Below are positions 15,361 to 24,173 of a DNA stretch of 64,000 nucleotides, in pieces; the stretch's first letter is position 1, and each line of letters opens with the position of its first letter. The notes beneath the pieces were generated by a model. That model did no database searches. It was given only the letters and a program-made list of their open reading frames with translations, and was not told the origin of the DNA. The stretch covers positions 41,017 through 105,016 of the forward strand of contig NZ_BJNV01000012.1 in the NCBI RefSeq assembly GCF_006539865.1, in the 5' to 3' direction. The position numbers were made by a program, and so were the translations under genes. The stretch comes from Zoogloea ramigera. GTDB lineage: Bacteria; Pseudomonadota; Gammaproteobacteria; Burkholderiales; Rhodocyclaceae.

Positions 15361-17541
15361 ATGACCATGACGTCCAATGCCGTCGAGAACACCTCGCCCA
15401 TGAACGACGGCGACAGCACCAACCCGTCCGCCAACCCCCACATCGACGACATCATCGCCGTGCGCATGAGCCGCCGTGGCGTGCTGAAGGGCGGCATCGC
15501 CGTCACCGCCACCACCCTCCTCGGCGGCAGCCTCAGCGCCTGTGGCGGCAGCTCCAGCACCAAGGACAGCGCCCTCGCCCTCAACTTCGACGCCGTCGCC
15601 AAGAACAAGAACGACATCGTCACCGTGCCGGCCGGCTACGAGGTCAGCATCCTCCACGCCCTCGGTGACCCGCTCACCAGCACCGACGCCGTCTGGGCCG
15701 ATAACGGCAGCGAATCCGCCGACTCCTACAACAACCGCATCGGCGATGGCCACGACGGCATGCACTTCTTCGGCATGTCCGATGCCGGCGCCTTCCAGGC
15801 CAACCGCTCCGACCGCGGCCTGATCTGCGTGAACCACGAATACGTCGTCGGCCCCTTCGCGCTGCACCCCGCCGGCCGCACCGTGGTGAACAACGTCCGC
15901 ACCGTGGCCGCCGAGGTCGACAAGGAAATCAACGCCCACGGCGTCAGCGTCGCCGAGATCCGCCGCGGCGCCAGCGGCACCGCGATGAGCATGGTGCGCG
16001 GCTCCACCTACAACCGCCGCATCACCTCCGCCACCCCGATGGCCTTCAGTGGCCCGGCCCGCGGCAACAGCCTGGTGCAGACCAAGTTCTCCCCCGCCGG
16101 CACCGACACCCGCGGCACCAACAACAACTGCGGCAACGGCTACACTCCGTGGGGCACCTACCTCACCTGCGAAGAGAACTTCACCAATGTGATCGCCCGC
16201 GCTGCCGGCGACAACGCCCTGCGCAGCGCCAAGGAAGTCGTCGGCCTCAACCGCTACGGCATGACCCAGGGCCGCCGCAGCCCCTATCTGTGGGACACCG
16301 CCGGCAGCGACGACCTCTATGCCCGCTGGAGCGCCTCCGTCACCGGCGCCAGCGCCACCGCCGACTACCGCAACATCTTCAACACCTTCGGCTGGATCGT
16401 CGAGATCGACCCCTTCGCCCCCACCTCCACCCCGCTCAAGCACAGCGCCCTCGGCCGCTTCGCCCACGAAGGCTGCTGGCCCTGCAAGGCCGTCGCCGGT
16501 AAGCCGGTCGTCTTCTACATGGGTGACGACTCGCGCAACGAATACATCTACAAGTTCGTCTCGAAGGCCCTGTGGGACGCCGCCGACGTGGGCAAGGGCC
16601 ATGTCGCCGGCCAGAAGTACATGGGCGAAGGCACCCTCTACGTCGCCAAGTTCAACGCCGACGGCTCCGGCACCTGGGTCGAGCTCACCCACGGCAAGAA
16701 CGGCCTCGACGCCAGCAACGCCACCTACGCCTTCGCCGACCAGGCCGACGTGGTCGTCCATGCCCGCCTGGCCGGTGACGTGGTCGGCGCCACCAAGATG
16801 GACCGCCCCGAGTGGGGCGCGGTGAACCCGATCAATGGCGAGGTCTACATGACCCTCACCAACAACAGCAACCGGGTTTCCCCCACCGCCACGCCCACCG
16901 GCAGCCAGCTCAAGCCCGACACCGCCAACCCCCGTTACTACGAAGATCTCAAGAACGGCACCACCAGCCAGAAGGGCAACCCCAACGGCCACATCATCCG
17001 CTGGCGCGAAACCGGCAACGACCCGGCCGCCACCACCTTCGCCTGGGACATCTACCTGTTTGCCGCCGAAGCCGGCGCCGCCGCCGACGTGAACCTCTCC
17101 GGCCTCACCGACGTCAATGACTTCTCCAGCCCCGACGGCCTGTGGTTCGACCAGAACGGCATGCTGTGGATCCAGACCGACGACGGCGCCTACACCGACG
17201 TCACCAACTGCATGATGCTGGCCGCCATCCCCGGCAAGGTCGGCGACGGTGCCGCGGCCGTGGCCGCCGGCGGCACCCCCACCATCAAGGGTGCCAACGC
17301 CACACCCACCACCGTGCGGCGCTTCCTGGTCGGCCCCAAGGAATGCGAGATCACCGGCATCGCCATGACCCCCGACCGCAAGACGATGTTCATCAACGTC
17401 CAGCACCCGGGCGAAGACGGCAGCCTTGGCGCCATGACCAGCCACTGGCCGGCCAGCCAGACCGACGCCGCCTCCACCAAGCGCCCGCGCTCGGCCACCG
17501 TCGTCATCACCCGCAGCAACGGCGGCGAGATCGCCGTCTGA
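15361..17541 (+). CDS. phoX: PhoX-type alkaline phosphatase (DUF839), Tat-exported
   Basis: The protein has 726 residues and a GGAG ribosome site. Residues 37-43 (SRRGVLK) are a twin-arginine motif, followed by a hydrophobic stretch and LSAC at 58-61 that could also act as a lipobox. The body matches the PhoX beta-propeller family of Ca/Fe-dependent phosphatases: NHEYVVGPF, GNGYTPWGTYLTCEENFTN, GRFAHEG, DSRNEYIYKFVS and PDGLWFDQNGMLWIQTDDG. It releases phosphate from organic phosphates outside the cytoplasm. It is monocistronic with its own terminator, and a weak Pho-box-like element lies upstream. Confidence 0.9.
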   Translation: MTMTSNAVENTSPMNDGDSTNPSANPHIDDIIAVRMSRRGVLKGGIAVTATTLLGGSLSACGGSSSTKDSALALNFDAVAKNKNDIVTVPAGYEVSILHALGDPLTSTDAVWADNGSESADSYNNRIGDGHDGMHFFGMSDAGAFQANRSDRGLICVNHEYVVGPFALHPAGRTVVNNVRTVAAEVDKEINAHGVSVAEIRRGASGTAMSMVRGSTYNRRITSATPMAFSGPARGNSLVQTKFSPAGTDTRGTNNNCGNGYTPWGTYLTCEENFTNVIARAAGDNALRSAKEVVGLNRYGMTQGRRSPYLWDTAGSDDLYARWSASVTGASATADYRNIFNTFGWIVEIDPFAPTSTPLKHSALGRFAHEGCWPCKAVAGKPVVFYMGDDSRNEYIYKFVSKALWDAADVGKGHVAGQKYMGEGTLYVAKFNADGSGTWVELTHGKNGLDASNATYAFADQADVVVHARLAGDVVGATKMDRPEWGAVNPINGEVYMTLTNNSNRVSPTATPTGSQLKPDTANPRYYEDLKNGTTSQKGNPNGHIIRWRETGNDPAATTFAWDIYLFAAEAGAAADVNLSGLTDVNDFSSPDGLWFDQNGMLWIQTDDGAYTDVTNCMMLAAIPGKVGDGAAAVAAGGTPTIKGANATPTTVRRFLVGPKECEITGIAMTPDRKTMFINVQHPGEDGSLGAMTSHWPASQTDAASTKRPRSATVVITRSNGGEIAV

Positions 17542-17621
17542 CCCCACCCCGCCGGTGGCCCCAGCGCCACCGGCCCCACGAGCATCCCAAGGGTTTCTGG
17601 TCCTGTCAGTTCCCTTTTAGC

Positions 17622-17650
17622 GCCCGGCCTGCAACGGCCGGGCTTTTTTT
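17622..17650 (+). terminator. Intrinsic terminator of phoX
   Basis: GCCCGGCC, 6-nt loop, GGCCGGGC, then seven T, 80 bp after the stop. Confidence 0.93.
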
Positions 17651-17975
17651 GGCCTGTACATACCCTGCACATGGCGGCTCGCCCCGAAGCCGCTCCGGTT
17701 TCAGAGCTTCACGCACAAGGCAGCCCCCGCCCCCGACGTGCAGCTTCAAAGACATTTACTGGAGGCAGCCGGCGGCCCCCAAGCCTTCCAGCCAATGCCC
17801 GTGCCGCGTCCATCTGGGCCACCCCATCACCGGCAAGGAGGCGCTGGATGCACATCGGCGCCCGCCCTGTGCCCCGGGCAAGCCGGCCCGGCATGGCCCC
17901 GCTGCGGGTCTCCCCAATGCATCGCCGCCGCCCCTTTTCGCTATCATGAGCCTCCACTGTCCGAGCCCGGCCACC
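17651..17975. other. Intergenic stretch without a recognisable gene
   Basis: About 325 bp between the phoX terminator and the YitT-like gene. G+C-rich, no convincing ribosome site, repeat or structural RNA seen. The promoter of the next gene should be here, but I cannot point to it. Confidence 0.5.
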
Positions 17976-18593
17976 ATGCCCCCCGCCGACCTCCCAGCGC
18001 CCGCGCCCCATACGCCCATAGAAGACCTCCAGGCCCTCATCACCGGCTGCCTCTTCGTGGCCCTCTCCATTCTCATGCTGCGGGAGAGCCGGCTGCTCAC
18101 CGGCGGCACCACCGGGCTGTCCTTCCTCATCCACTACCTCTCCGGCTGGCGCCTCGGGCTCGTGATGTTCCTGGTCAACCTGCCCTTCTACGCCTTCGGG
18201 CTGGCCGCGCTGGGCAAGCGCTTCACCTTCAAGACCTTCTGCGCGGTGGGCACCCTGTCGCTGTTCACCGAGCTCATCCCCGGCCTCGTGCACTTCGATC
18301 GCCTCGACCCGGTCTTTGCCGCGGTGATGGGTGGCCTGCTGGCCGGCATCGGCATCCTCATCCTGATGCGCCACGGGGCCAGCCTTGGCGGCTCCGGCGT
18401 GCTGGCGATCTACCTCCAGAAAACCCGCGGCTGGCGCGCCGGCAGCGTGCAGATGAGCGTCGACGTGCTCATCCTCAGCCTCGGCCTGCTGGTCATCAGC
18501 CCCGGCGAGGTGGGCCTGTCCATCCTCAGCGCGGCGGCCCTCAACCTGGTGATCGGCATCAACCACCGGCCCGACCGCTACTTCGGCTTCTAG
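17976..18593 (+). CDS. YitT-family (DUF161) membrane protein
   Basis: The product has 205 residues with five or six hydrophobic segments, for example ALITGCLFVALSILML, LGLVMFLVNLPFYAFGLAAL, VMGGLLAGIGILILM and VDVLILSLGLLVI. The pattern GGTTGLSFLIHYLSGW followed by a Gly-rich GASLGGSGVLAIYLQ matches YitT/DUF161 inner-membrane proteins, whose function is unsettled. The start is uncertain: ATGs at 17946 and 17976 are in frame and neither has a clear ribosome site. No obvious operon partner: the next gene starts 111 bp downstream. Confidence 0.75.
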   Translation: MPPADLPAPAPHTPIEDLQALITGCLFVALSILMLRESRLLTGGTTGLSFLIHYLSGWRLGLVMFLVNLPFYAFGLAALGKRFTFKTFCAVGTLSLFTELIPGLVHFDRLDPVFAAVMGGLLAGIGILILMRHGASLGGSGVLAIYLQKTRGWRAGSVQMSVDVLILSLGLLVISPGEVGLSILSAAALNLVIGINHRPDRYFGF

Positions 18594-18704
18594 CCGCGCA
18601 ACCCCGGCGCAACCGCAGCGCAACCCCGGTGCAATATTCGGCGGCTATCGTGCCCGGCGTCCCTTCACTCGACGCCGGCCCCGCCTGCCGGTGTCGCACC
18701 GCCC

Positions 18705-19625
18705 ATGGCGTCGCCCACCGCAAGCCGTTTCGCCCCGTCTCGCCCGCTCGTCCTGCACAGCCTGATGGCACTCGTCGCGGCGCTTTTGCTGTCCGCCTGC
18801 GCCCCCCGGCAGCTCGTCATCAAACAGCTCGCCGACGAGCTGGCAGCCCAGGGCCAGTCGGCTGAAGCCGACCTAGACCTCGCCCGCGACGCCGCCCCCT
18901 TCTACCTCAAGCTCTCCGAATCCGTCCTGCGCCCCCAGCCGCAGCACGCCGGCCTCGCCGCCGCGGTGGCCGGCGGCTTCACGCAGTACGCCTACGCCTT
19001 CGTCGCCTTCGAGGCCGACCGCCTCGACGCCACCGACGCCCGCGCCGCCCAGCAGCTGCGCGCCCGCGCCGCCCGGCTCTACCAGCGCGGGCGCGACCAC
19101 GCCCTGGCCGCCCTCGAGGCGCGCCAGCCGGGCTTCGCCGCCGCCCTCGCCCAGCCCGACCGCGCCCTTCGGCTGGCGGCCGACGACACCCCCCTCGCCT
19201 ACTGGGCCGCCGCCGCCTGGGGCGGGCTGATCTCCCTCTCCAAGGACAGCCCCGACACGGTGGCCGACCTGCCCCTGGCCATCCGCCTCGCCGAGCTCGC
19301 CTGGCACGCCGACCCCGCTTTTGGCGACGGAAACCTGGCCAGCCTGATGGGCAGCTTCGAGGTCGCCCGCCCTGGCGGCAGCCCGGCCCGGGCCACCCGC
19401 TACTTCGACGACGCCATCCGGCTCTCCGGCGGGCGCAGCGCCGGCGCCTGGGTGGCCAAGGCCGAGGGCATCGCCCAGCCGGCCGGCGACAAGGCCGCCT
19501 TCGTCGCCCTGCTGCAGCAGGCCCTCGCCGTGCAGGACAGCCCCGCCAGCCCCCACGCCCTCGCCAACGAAGTCATGCGCCGCCGCGCCCGCTGGCTGCT
19601 GGGCAACGCCGACGACCTCTTCTGA
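18705..19625 (+). CDS. TRAP-transporter-associated TPR lipoprotein (TatT-like)
   Basis: The 306-residue lipoprotein has an Arg-containing N-region, a hydrophobic run MALVAALLLSAC and a lipobox Cys at 32. The rest is Ala-rich helical repeat sequence resembling the TatT (Tp0956-type) TRAP-associated family: FYLKLSESVL, AYAFVAFEAD, ARAARLYQRGRDHALAAL, LAYWAAAAWGGLISL and AHALANEVMRRRARWLL-type helices. TatT proteins partner the periplasmic solute receptor encoded next to them. Here the receptor gene starts 22 bp later and the fused permease follows, so the three form one uptake system. Confidence 0.85.
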   Translation: MASPTASRFAPSRPLVLHSLMALVAALLLSACAPRQLVIKQLADELAAQGQSAEADLDLARDAAPFYLKLSESVLRPQPQHAGLAAAVAGGFTQYAYAFVAFEADRLDATDARAAQQLRARAARLYQRGRDHALAALEARQPGFAAALAQPDRALRLAADDTPLAYWAAAAWGGLISLSKDSPDTVADLPLAIRLAELAWHADPAFGDGNLASLMGSFEVARPGGSPARATRYFDDAIRLSGGRSAGAWVAKAEGIAQPAGDKAAFVALLQQALAVQDSPASPHALANEVMRRRARWLLGNADDLF

Positions 19626-19647
19626 ATCCGCCCTCCAGGACTCCTCC

Positions 19648-20691
19648 ATGCTCCGCATCGGCACCTTCTTCACCGCCCACCGCATCAGCCTGCTCGGCCT
19701 GCTGTTCAGCCTGGCCGTGGGCCTCATCGCCGCCGGCCAGGCCCAGGCCGCCCCCGGCCAGCTCCGCATCGGCACCCTCGCCCCCAAGAACTCGCTCTAC
19801 CACCGCCAGCTGATGGAGGTGGGCGAAGCCTGGCGCAGCGCCCAGGGCGAGGGCGCCAAGTACCTGGTCTACCCCGATGGCAGCCAGGGCGGCGAGACCG
19901 ACATGGCCCGCCGCATGCGCATCGGCCAGCTCCAGGGCGCGCTGCTGTCGGTGGTCGGCCTGCGGGAGATCGAGCCCTCCATCTCGGCGCTGCAGAACAT
20001 GCCCCTGCTGTTTCGCAGCTGGGACGAGGTGGACTACGTACGCGAGAAGATGCGCCCCGCGATCGAGAAGAAATTTCTCGACAAGGGCTTCGTGGTGCTC
20101 GCCTGGGGCGACGCCGGCTGGGTGCGCTTCTTCTCCAAGGAGCCCGCGGTGCGCCCAGACGACTACCGCAAGATGAAGTTCTTCGCCTGGGCCGGCGAGA
20201 GCGAGCAGCAGGACATCATGAAGAGCCTCGGCTACACCCCGGTGCCGCTGGAAACCAGCGACATCCTGCCCTCGATCCAGACCGGCATGATCAGCGCCGT
20301 CCCGGCCACCCCCTACTTCGCGCTGGCCAGCCAGGTGTACGCCACCGCCGGCCACATGCTCGACATCAACTGGGCCCCCATCGTCGGGGCGCTGGTGGTC
20401 ACCAAAAAGAGCTGGGACGAGATGAGCCCCGCCGCCCGCGACGCGCTGAAGGCCGCCGGCACCCGCGCCGGCCTGCAGATGCGCACCCAGGCCCGCAAGG
20501 AGGTGGACGAGGCCGTCGCCGCCATGAAGAAGCGCGGCCTGCAGGTGCACACCCCGAACCCCGAGCAGATGAAGGAATGGAACACCCTCGCCGAGCAGCT
20601 CTACCCCCGCATCCGCGGCAAGATGGTGCCCGCCGAAACCTTCGACGAAGTGATGAAGCTGCTCAAGGACTATCGCGCCGGCAAGCGCTGA
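19648..20691 (+). CDS. TRAP transporter substrate-binding protein (DctP family, TatP-like)
   Basis: The 347-residue periplasmic receptor has a signal peptide ending AGQAQA near residue 34. The mature start QLRIGTLAPKNSLYHRQLM and YPDGSQGGETDMARRMRIGQLQ are characteristic of DctP-type receptors. The ligand-anchoring Arg is expected in the region KFFAWAGESEQQDIMKSLG and VPLETSDILPSIQTGMISA. It lies between the TatT lipoprotein and the permease. The ligand cannot be told from sequence; TatT-linked systems are suspected to take hydrophobic or peptide-like molecules. Confidence 0.9.
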   Translation: MLRIGTFFTAHRISLLGLLFSLAVGLIAAGQAQAAPGQLRIGTLAPKNSLYHRQLMEVGEAWRSAQGEGAKYLVYPDGSQGGETDMARRMRIGQLQGALLSVVGLREIEPSISALQNMPLLFRSWDEVDYVREKMRPAIEKKFLDKGFVVLAWGDAGWVRFFSKEPAVRPDDYRKMKFFAWAGESEQQDIMKSLGYTPVPLETSDILPSIQTGMISAVPATPYFALASQVYATAGHMLDINWAPIVGALVVTKKSWDEMSPAARDALKAAGTRAGLQMRTQARKEVDEAVAAMKKRGLQVHTPNPEQMKEWNTLAEQLYPRIRGKMVPAETFDEVMKLLKDYRAGKR

Positions 20692-20731
20692 ACCCCGCAT
20701 GGGCGACTCCACCCAAGAGACTTGATGCACT

Positions 20732-20853
20732 CCCCCCCTGCCAAGGGGGGCCAGGGGGGTCAGGTTCAGCCCCGACCTCACCATGCATTCATGGCTGCAT
20801 TGAGCCCTCAGCCTGTGCCAACCCCTCCCCGGCCCTCCCCTTGTCAGGGGAGG
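20732..20853. repeat. Extragenic palindromic elements between the TRAP receptor and permease genes
   Basis: Two hairpins: CCCCCCC/GGGGGG with a 6-nt loop (20732-20750) and CCTCCCCT-TGTC-AGGGGAGG (20834-20853). The C-run and G-run style resembles intergenic palindromes dispersed in many Rhodocyclales and Burkholderiales genomes. No second pair was found in the window. Confidence 0.5.
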
Positions 20854-20877
20854 AAGCACGCCACCATACATCCCCCA

Positions 20878-22680
20878 ATGCGCCGCCTCCCCTTCGACGA
20901 AGCCATCGCCTCCGCCGCGCTGGTGCTGATGACCCTGATCCCGCTCATCGAGATCGCCCTACGCCCGCTCCACGGCCGGGGCATCGACAACGCCCCGCTG
21001 CTGGTCCAGCACCTGGGCCTGGCGCTGGCCATGTTCGGCGCGATCCTGGCCGAGCGTAGCGGCCACCTCACCACCCTGGGCGGCGGCCTCGCGGCCTCCA
21101 GGAGCCCACGAGTGCAGCAGGCAGCGCGCATCTTCGCCAACGCCAGCGCGGCGCTGCTGGCCGGCATGCTCGCCGCTGCCAGCTGGGCCTTCGTCGCCAG
21201 CGAGCTCGACGCCGGCCGCGAGCTGGCCTACGGCCTTCCGGTGTGGGCGGTGCAGGTGCTGATGCCGGTCGGCTTCGCGATCCTGGCGGTGCGCCTCGGC
21301 GCCCGCGGGGCCGGGCGGGCCTGGGTGGGTGTGCTCACCGGCACCGGCCTCGCCGCCGCCGGCTTTCTGTTCGCGCGGCATTTCGACGGCAGCAGCCTGC
21401 CACTGCTGCCCTTCGTGCTGTGGCTGCTGGCGGTGCTGCTGGCCGGCGCGCCAGTGTTCGCGGCGCTGGGCGGGCTGGCCCTGGCGCTGTTCTGGTCCGA
21501 AGGCCAGCCGCTGGCCTCGGTGCCGCTGTCCCACTATCAGATCACCGTCAATCCCTCGCTGCCGGCCCTGCCGCTGTTCACGCTGGCCGGACTGGTGTTC
21601 GCCCGCAGCGGCGCAGCGGCCCGGCTGGGGGCGCTATTCACCGCCTGCTTCGGCGGCGGCCCCCTCGGCACGGTGGCCGCGGCGGCGGTGCTGTGCTCCT
21701 TCTTCACGGCCTTCACCGGGGGCAGCGGCGTCACCATCCTGGCCCTCGGCGGGCTGCTGCTGCCGCTCCTGCGCGACGCCGGGGTGCCCGAGCGGCGCGG
21801 CATCAGCCTCGTCACCAGCGCCAGCGCGCTGGGCGTGCTGCTGGCCCCGTCGGTGCCGCTCATCATGTACGCCATCATCGCCCGGGTGCCCATCAACACC
21901 ATGTTCCTCGCCGGCCTGCTGCCGGCGCTGGTGATGGTGGCCTTCCTGCTGGTCTTCGGCGGCTACCTGCGGCGGGGTGAGGCTGCGACCGTGGAGCGCC
22001 CCAAGGCCGACCTGCGCCGCGCCCTCGCCGCGGCCTGGGCCGCCCGGTGGGAAATCCTCGCGCCGCTGGTGGCCATCGGCTCGCTGGCCAGCGGCATCGC
22101 CACTCCCACCGAGAGCGCCGCCCTCACCGCGGCCTACGCCATCCTCACCCAGGCCGTCGCCCACCGGGAGCTCGACTGGGCGCTACTGCGCCGCTGCCTG
22201 GCCGACTGCGCCCAGGTGATTGGCGGGGTGATGGTGATCCTCGGCATGGCCCTCGGCCTCACCAACTATCTGGTCGATGCGGGCATTCCCGACGCCGCGG
22301 TCGAATGGGCCCAGGCCGCGCTGCCGGGCAAGTTCGCCTTTTTGCTGGCGCTCAACCTGTTCCTGTTCGCCGCCGGCGCGCTGATGGAGATCTACGCCGC
22401 CATCGTGGTGCTGGTGCCCCTGCTGCTGCCGGTGGCGGTGAGCTACGGCATCGACCCGGTGCACTTCGGGGTGATCTTTCTGGCGGTGATGGAAATGGGC
22501 TTCTTATGCCCACCGGCCGGCATGAACATCTTCTTCGCCTCGGCGATGTTCGCCAAACCGATCCGCGAGGTGGCGGTGTCGGTGCTCCCGGCGCTGCTGG
22601 CGATCTTCCTGGGGGCGCTGGTGATCTCGTGGGTGCCGGAGATCGCGACGTGGTTGCCGAGGGTCGTCGGGGGGGGCTGA
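20878..22680 (+). CDS. TRAP transporter permease, fused small (DctQ) and large (DctM) subunits
   Basis: The protein has 600 residues from the ATG at 20878 (MRRLPFDEAIASAALVLMTL). The first 150 or so residues carry four hydrophobic helices of DctQ type (ending near VQVLMPVGFAILAVRLGAR); the remainder is the DctM type with many helices, for example FTLAGLVFARSG, GSGVTILALGGLLLPLL, PTESAALTAAYAIL, and NIFFASAMFAKPIREVAVSV near the end. Such QM fusions are common in TRAP systems. It presumably imports the ligand bound by the receptor, driven by a sodium gradient. The 186-bp gap before it holds palindromic elements, so its expression relative to the receptor may differ. Confidence 0.9.
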   Translation: MRRLPFDEAIASAALVLMTLIPLIEIALRPLHGRGIDNAPLLVQHLGLALAMFGAILAERSGHLTTLGGGLAASRSPRVQQAARIFANASAALLAGMLAAASWAFVASELDAGRELAYGLPVWAVQVLMPVGFAILAVRLGARGAGRAWVGVLTGTGLAAAGFLFARHFDGSSLPLLPFVLWLLAVLLAGAPVFAALGGLALALFWSEGQPLASVPLSHYQITVNPSLPALPLFTLAGLVFARSGAAARLGALFTACFGGGPLGTVAAAAVLCSFFTAFTGGSGVTILALGGLLLPLLRDAGVPERRGISLVTSASALGVLLAPSVPLIMYAIIARVPINTMFLAGLLPALVMVAFLLVFGGYLRRGEAATVERPKADLRRALAAAWAARWEILAPLVAIGSLASGIATPTESAALTAAYAILTQAVAHRELDWALLRRCLADCAQVIGGVMVILGMALGLTNYLVDAGIPDAAVEWAQAALPGKFAFLLALNLFLFAAGALMEIYAAIVVLVPLLLPVAVSYGIDPVHFGVIFLAVMEMGFLCPPAGMNIFFASAMFAKPIREVAVSVLPALLAIFLGALVISWVPEIATWLPRVVGGG

Positions 22681-22878
22681 ACCTCGGACCATTCACCAGA
22701 CAGGCTCGACCCCGACGACGCGCATTGACCTGCAACAAAAGGGCGGGAAACACACAGGCATACGATCGGAGGCATCCGTCAGACGTTTCACTCCATTCCG
22801 CCCTGCATGGCTCCCGGCCAGGCGAAGAGCGCGCACCGGCCGCGTCATGCGTGGGCCCAGCCTACGAGGAGAACGATC

Positions 22879-23973
22879 GTGGTCCGGCAACACATCCCCC
22901 TGCATCTCGGCGCCCTCATGGTCCTCAGCGCTGCCGTAGCCACTGCAGCGCAGGCCTCGGAGACGATCTCCGCCACCGACGGCCACTTTCACATTCCTTT
23001 CGCCTCGAGCAGCGGCGCCAACCTGCAGCCCGACGCCATCGACAGCCTGGCACGGGAGGTCGGCAGCCCTGGCTTCCTGCAGCTGAAGGCCGAAGACAGC
23101 ACCAACCCGCTGGCACCCTGCGCCCTCTTGAGCGCGGTCATCACCGGCGCCCAGGTGAATTACCTCTTCTATGAACTCATCAACAAGTCGCTCCAGACGC
23201 CGCCCTTCGGCAGCAACATCTTCGGCAAGTACGACTGGAAGCAGGTGCTATGGGGCGGGGGCTTGCCCGACGACCCCAACACGGCGGCCGACGCGCTGGC
23301 GCGTATCACCGTTTACCGCGCGTGGGGGCTCAACACGGTCCTCAACACCCATATCCCGGGCCAGACCCAGGCCCGCTGCCTCGAACAGCTCACCGACCCG
23401 CAGCGCCTCGAGAAACGCCAGGGCGCCGGCACGGCGATCAGCCTCGAGCACCAATTGCCCGTCTCGCTCTTTTTCACGAGCACGAGCAAGGCCGATGGCC
23501 ACGCTCACCTGGCTCAGCTGGAGACACTGGAGTTTCTCGCGCAGCCGGCCTCGGACCGCAGCAACCCCCTGGCCCCCTGCACGATGCTGCGCGGCCTCCG
23601 CCTTGGCGCACGGCTGAACGAAGACTGGCAGACGGTAGGCACCGGCAAACTCCCGATTCCCGACAACGCGCTGCTGCTCAACCTACCGTCCGGTAACGGG
23701 CAGGGCTCCGGCACCACGCTTCCCGCCGAGTCACCCCTCAAACCGCTGGCCTCGCGCTTGCAGGATTCCGCCTTCCTGCGCTCCGGCAGCCCCGAGGCCG
23801 CTACGGTGGTCGCTCAAGCCTTCGGCCACGAGATTGCCCGAACCGGGCAGCTCACCGAGATGCTGCTCGACGCCAGCAAGGCAAGCCAGTTGGATTGCAT
23901 CAATGAAATCCGGGCGCCATCGACGCTCCGCATGAGGCTGCTCGAACAAAAGATCAGCCTGCCGCTGCGCTAG
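22879..23973 (+). CDS. Unknown exported protein with an internal duplication
   Basis: 364 residues from the GTG at 22879, which has AGGAG eight bases upstream. A Sec signal peptide is clear (hydrophobic run, then VATAAQA, cleavage near residue 25). I do not recognise the mature protein. It contains a duplicated segment: STNPLAPCALLSAVITGAQV near residue 75 and SNPLAPCTMLRGLRLGARLN near residue 235, each with a Cys after NPLAP. Two further Cys (in ARCLEQ and LDCINE) could pair with them in the periplasm. Its neighbours do not explain it: a TRAP permease upstream and a repeat array downstream. Composition matches the window. Confidence 0.75.
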   Translation: MVRQHIPLHLGALMVLSAAVATAAQASETISATDGHFHIPFASSSGANLQPDAIDSLAREVGSPGFLQLKAEDSTNPLAPCALLSAVITGAQVNYLFYELINKSLQTPPFGSNIFGKYDWKQVLWGGGLPDDPNTAADALARITVYRAWGLNTVLNTHIPGQTQARCLEQLTDPQRLEKRQGAGTAISLEHQLPVSLFFTSTSKADGHAHLAQLETLEFLAQPASDRSNPLAPCTMLRGLRLGARLNEDWQTVGTGKLPIPDNALLLNLPSGNGQGSGTTLPAESPLKPLASRLQDSAFLRSGSPEAATVVAQAFGHEIARTGQLTEMLLDASKASQLDCINEIRAPSTLRMRLLEQKISLPLR

Positions 23974-24173
23974 GCAGGGCCTTTCGGGGCAATTGGCTGA
24001 GCCCACGTAGCAGGCGGGTTCAGCGCCGCCCGTTGGATGAGTGCGCAAGCCCCTCCGAGGTAAAATCCTTGGTCTCCGGCAGCAGACAGCCGAACGCCGG
24101 GCAAGTGGTTCACGACACCAAGGCGCTTCACGCACGACTTCCTGTGAGCGCAAAAGCCGCGCGCCCCACTTCG
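23974..24173. other. Intergenic stretch before the 21-bp repeat array
   Basis: 200 bp after the unknown exported protein gene. No gene, terminator with T-run or RNA recognised. Confidence 0.5.
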
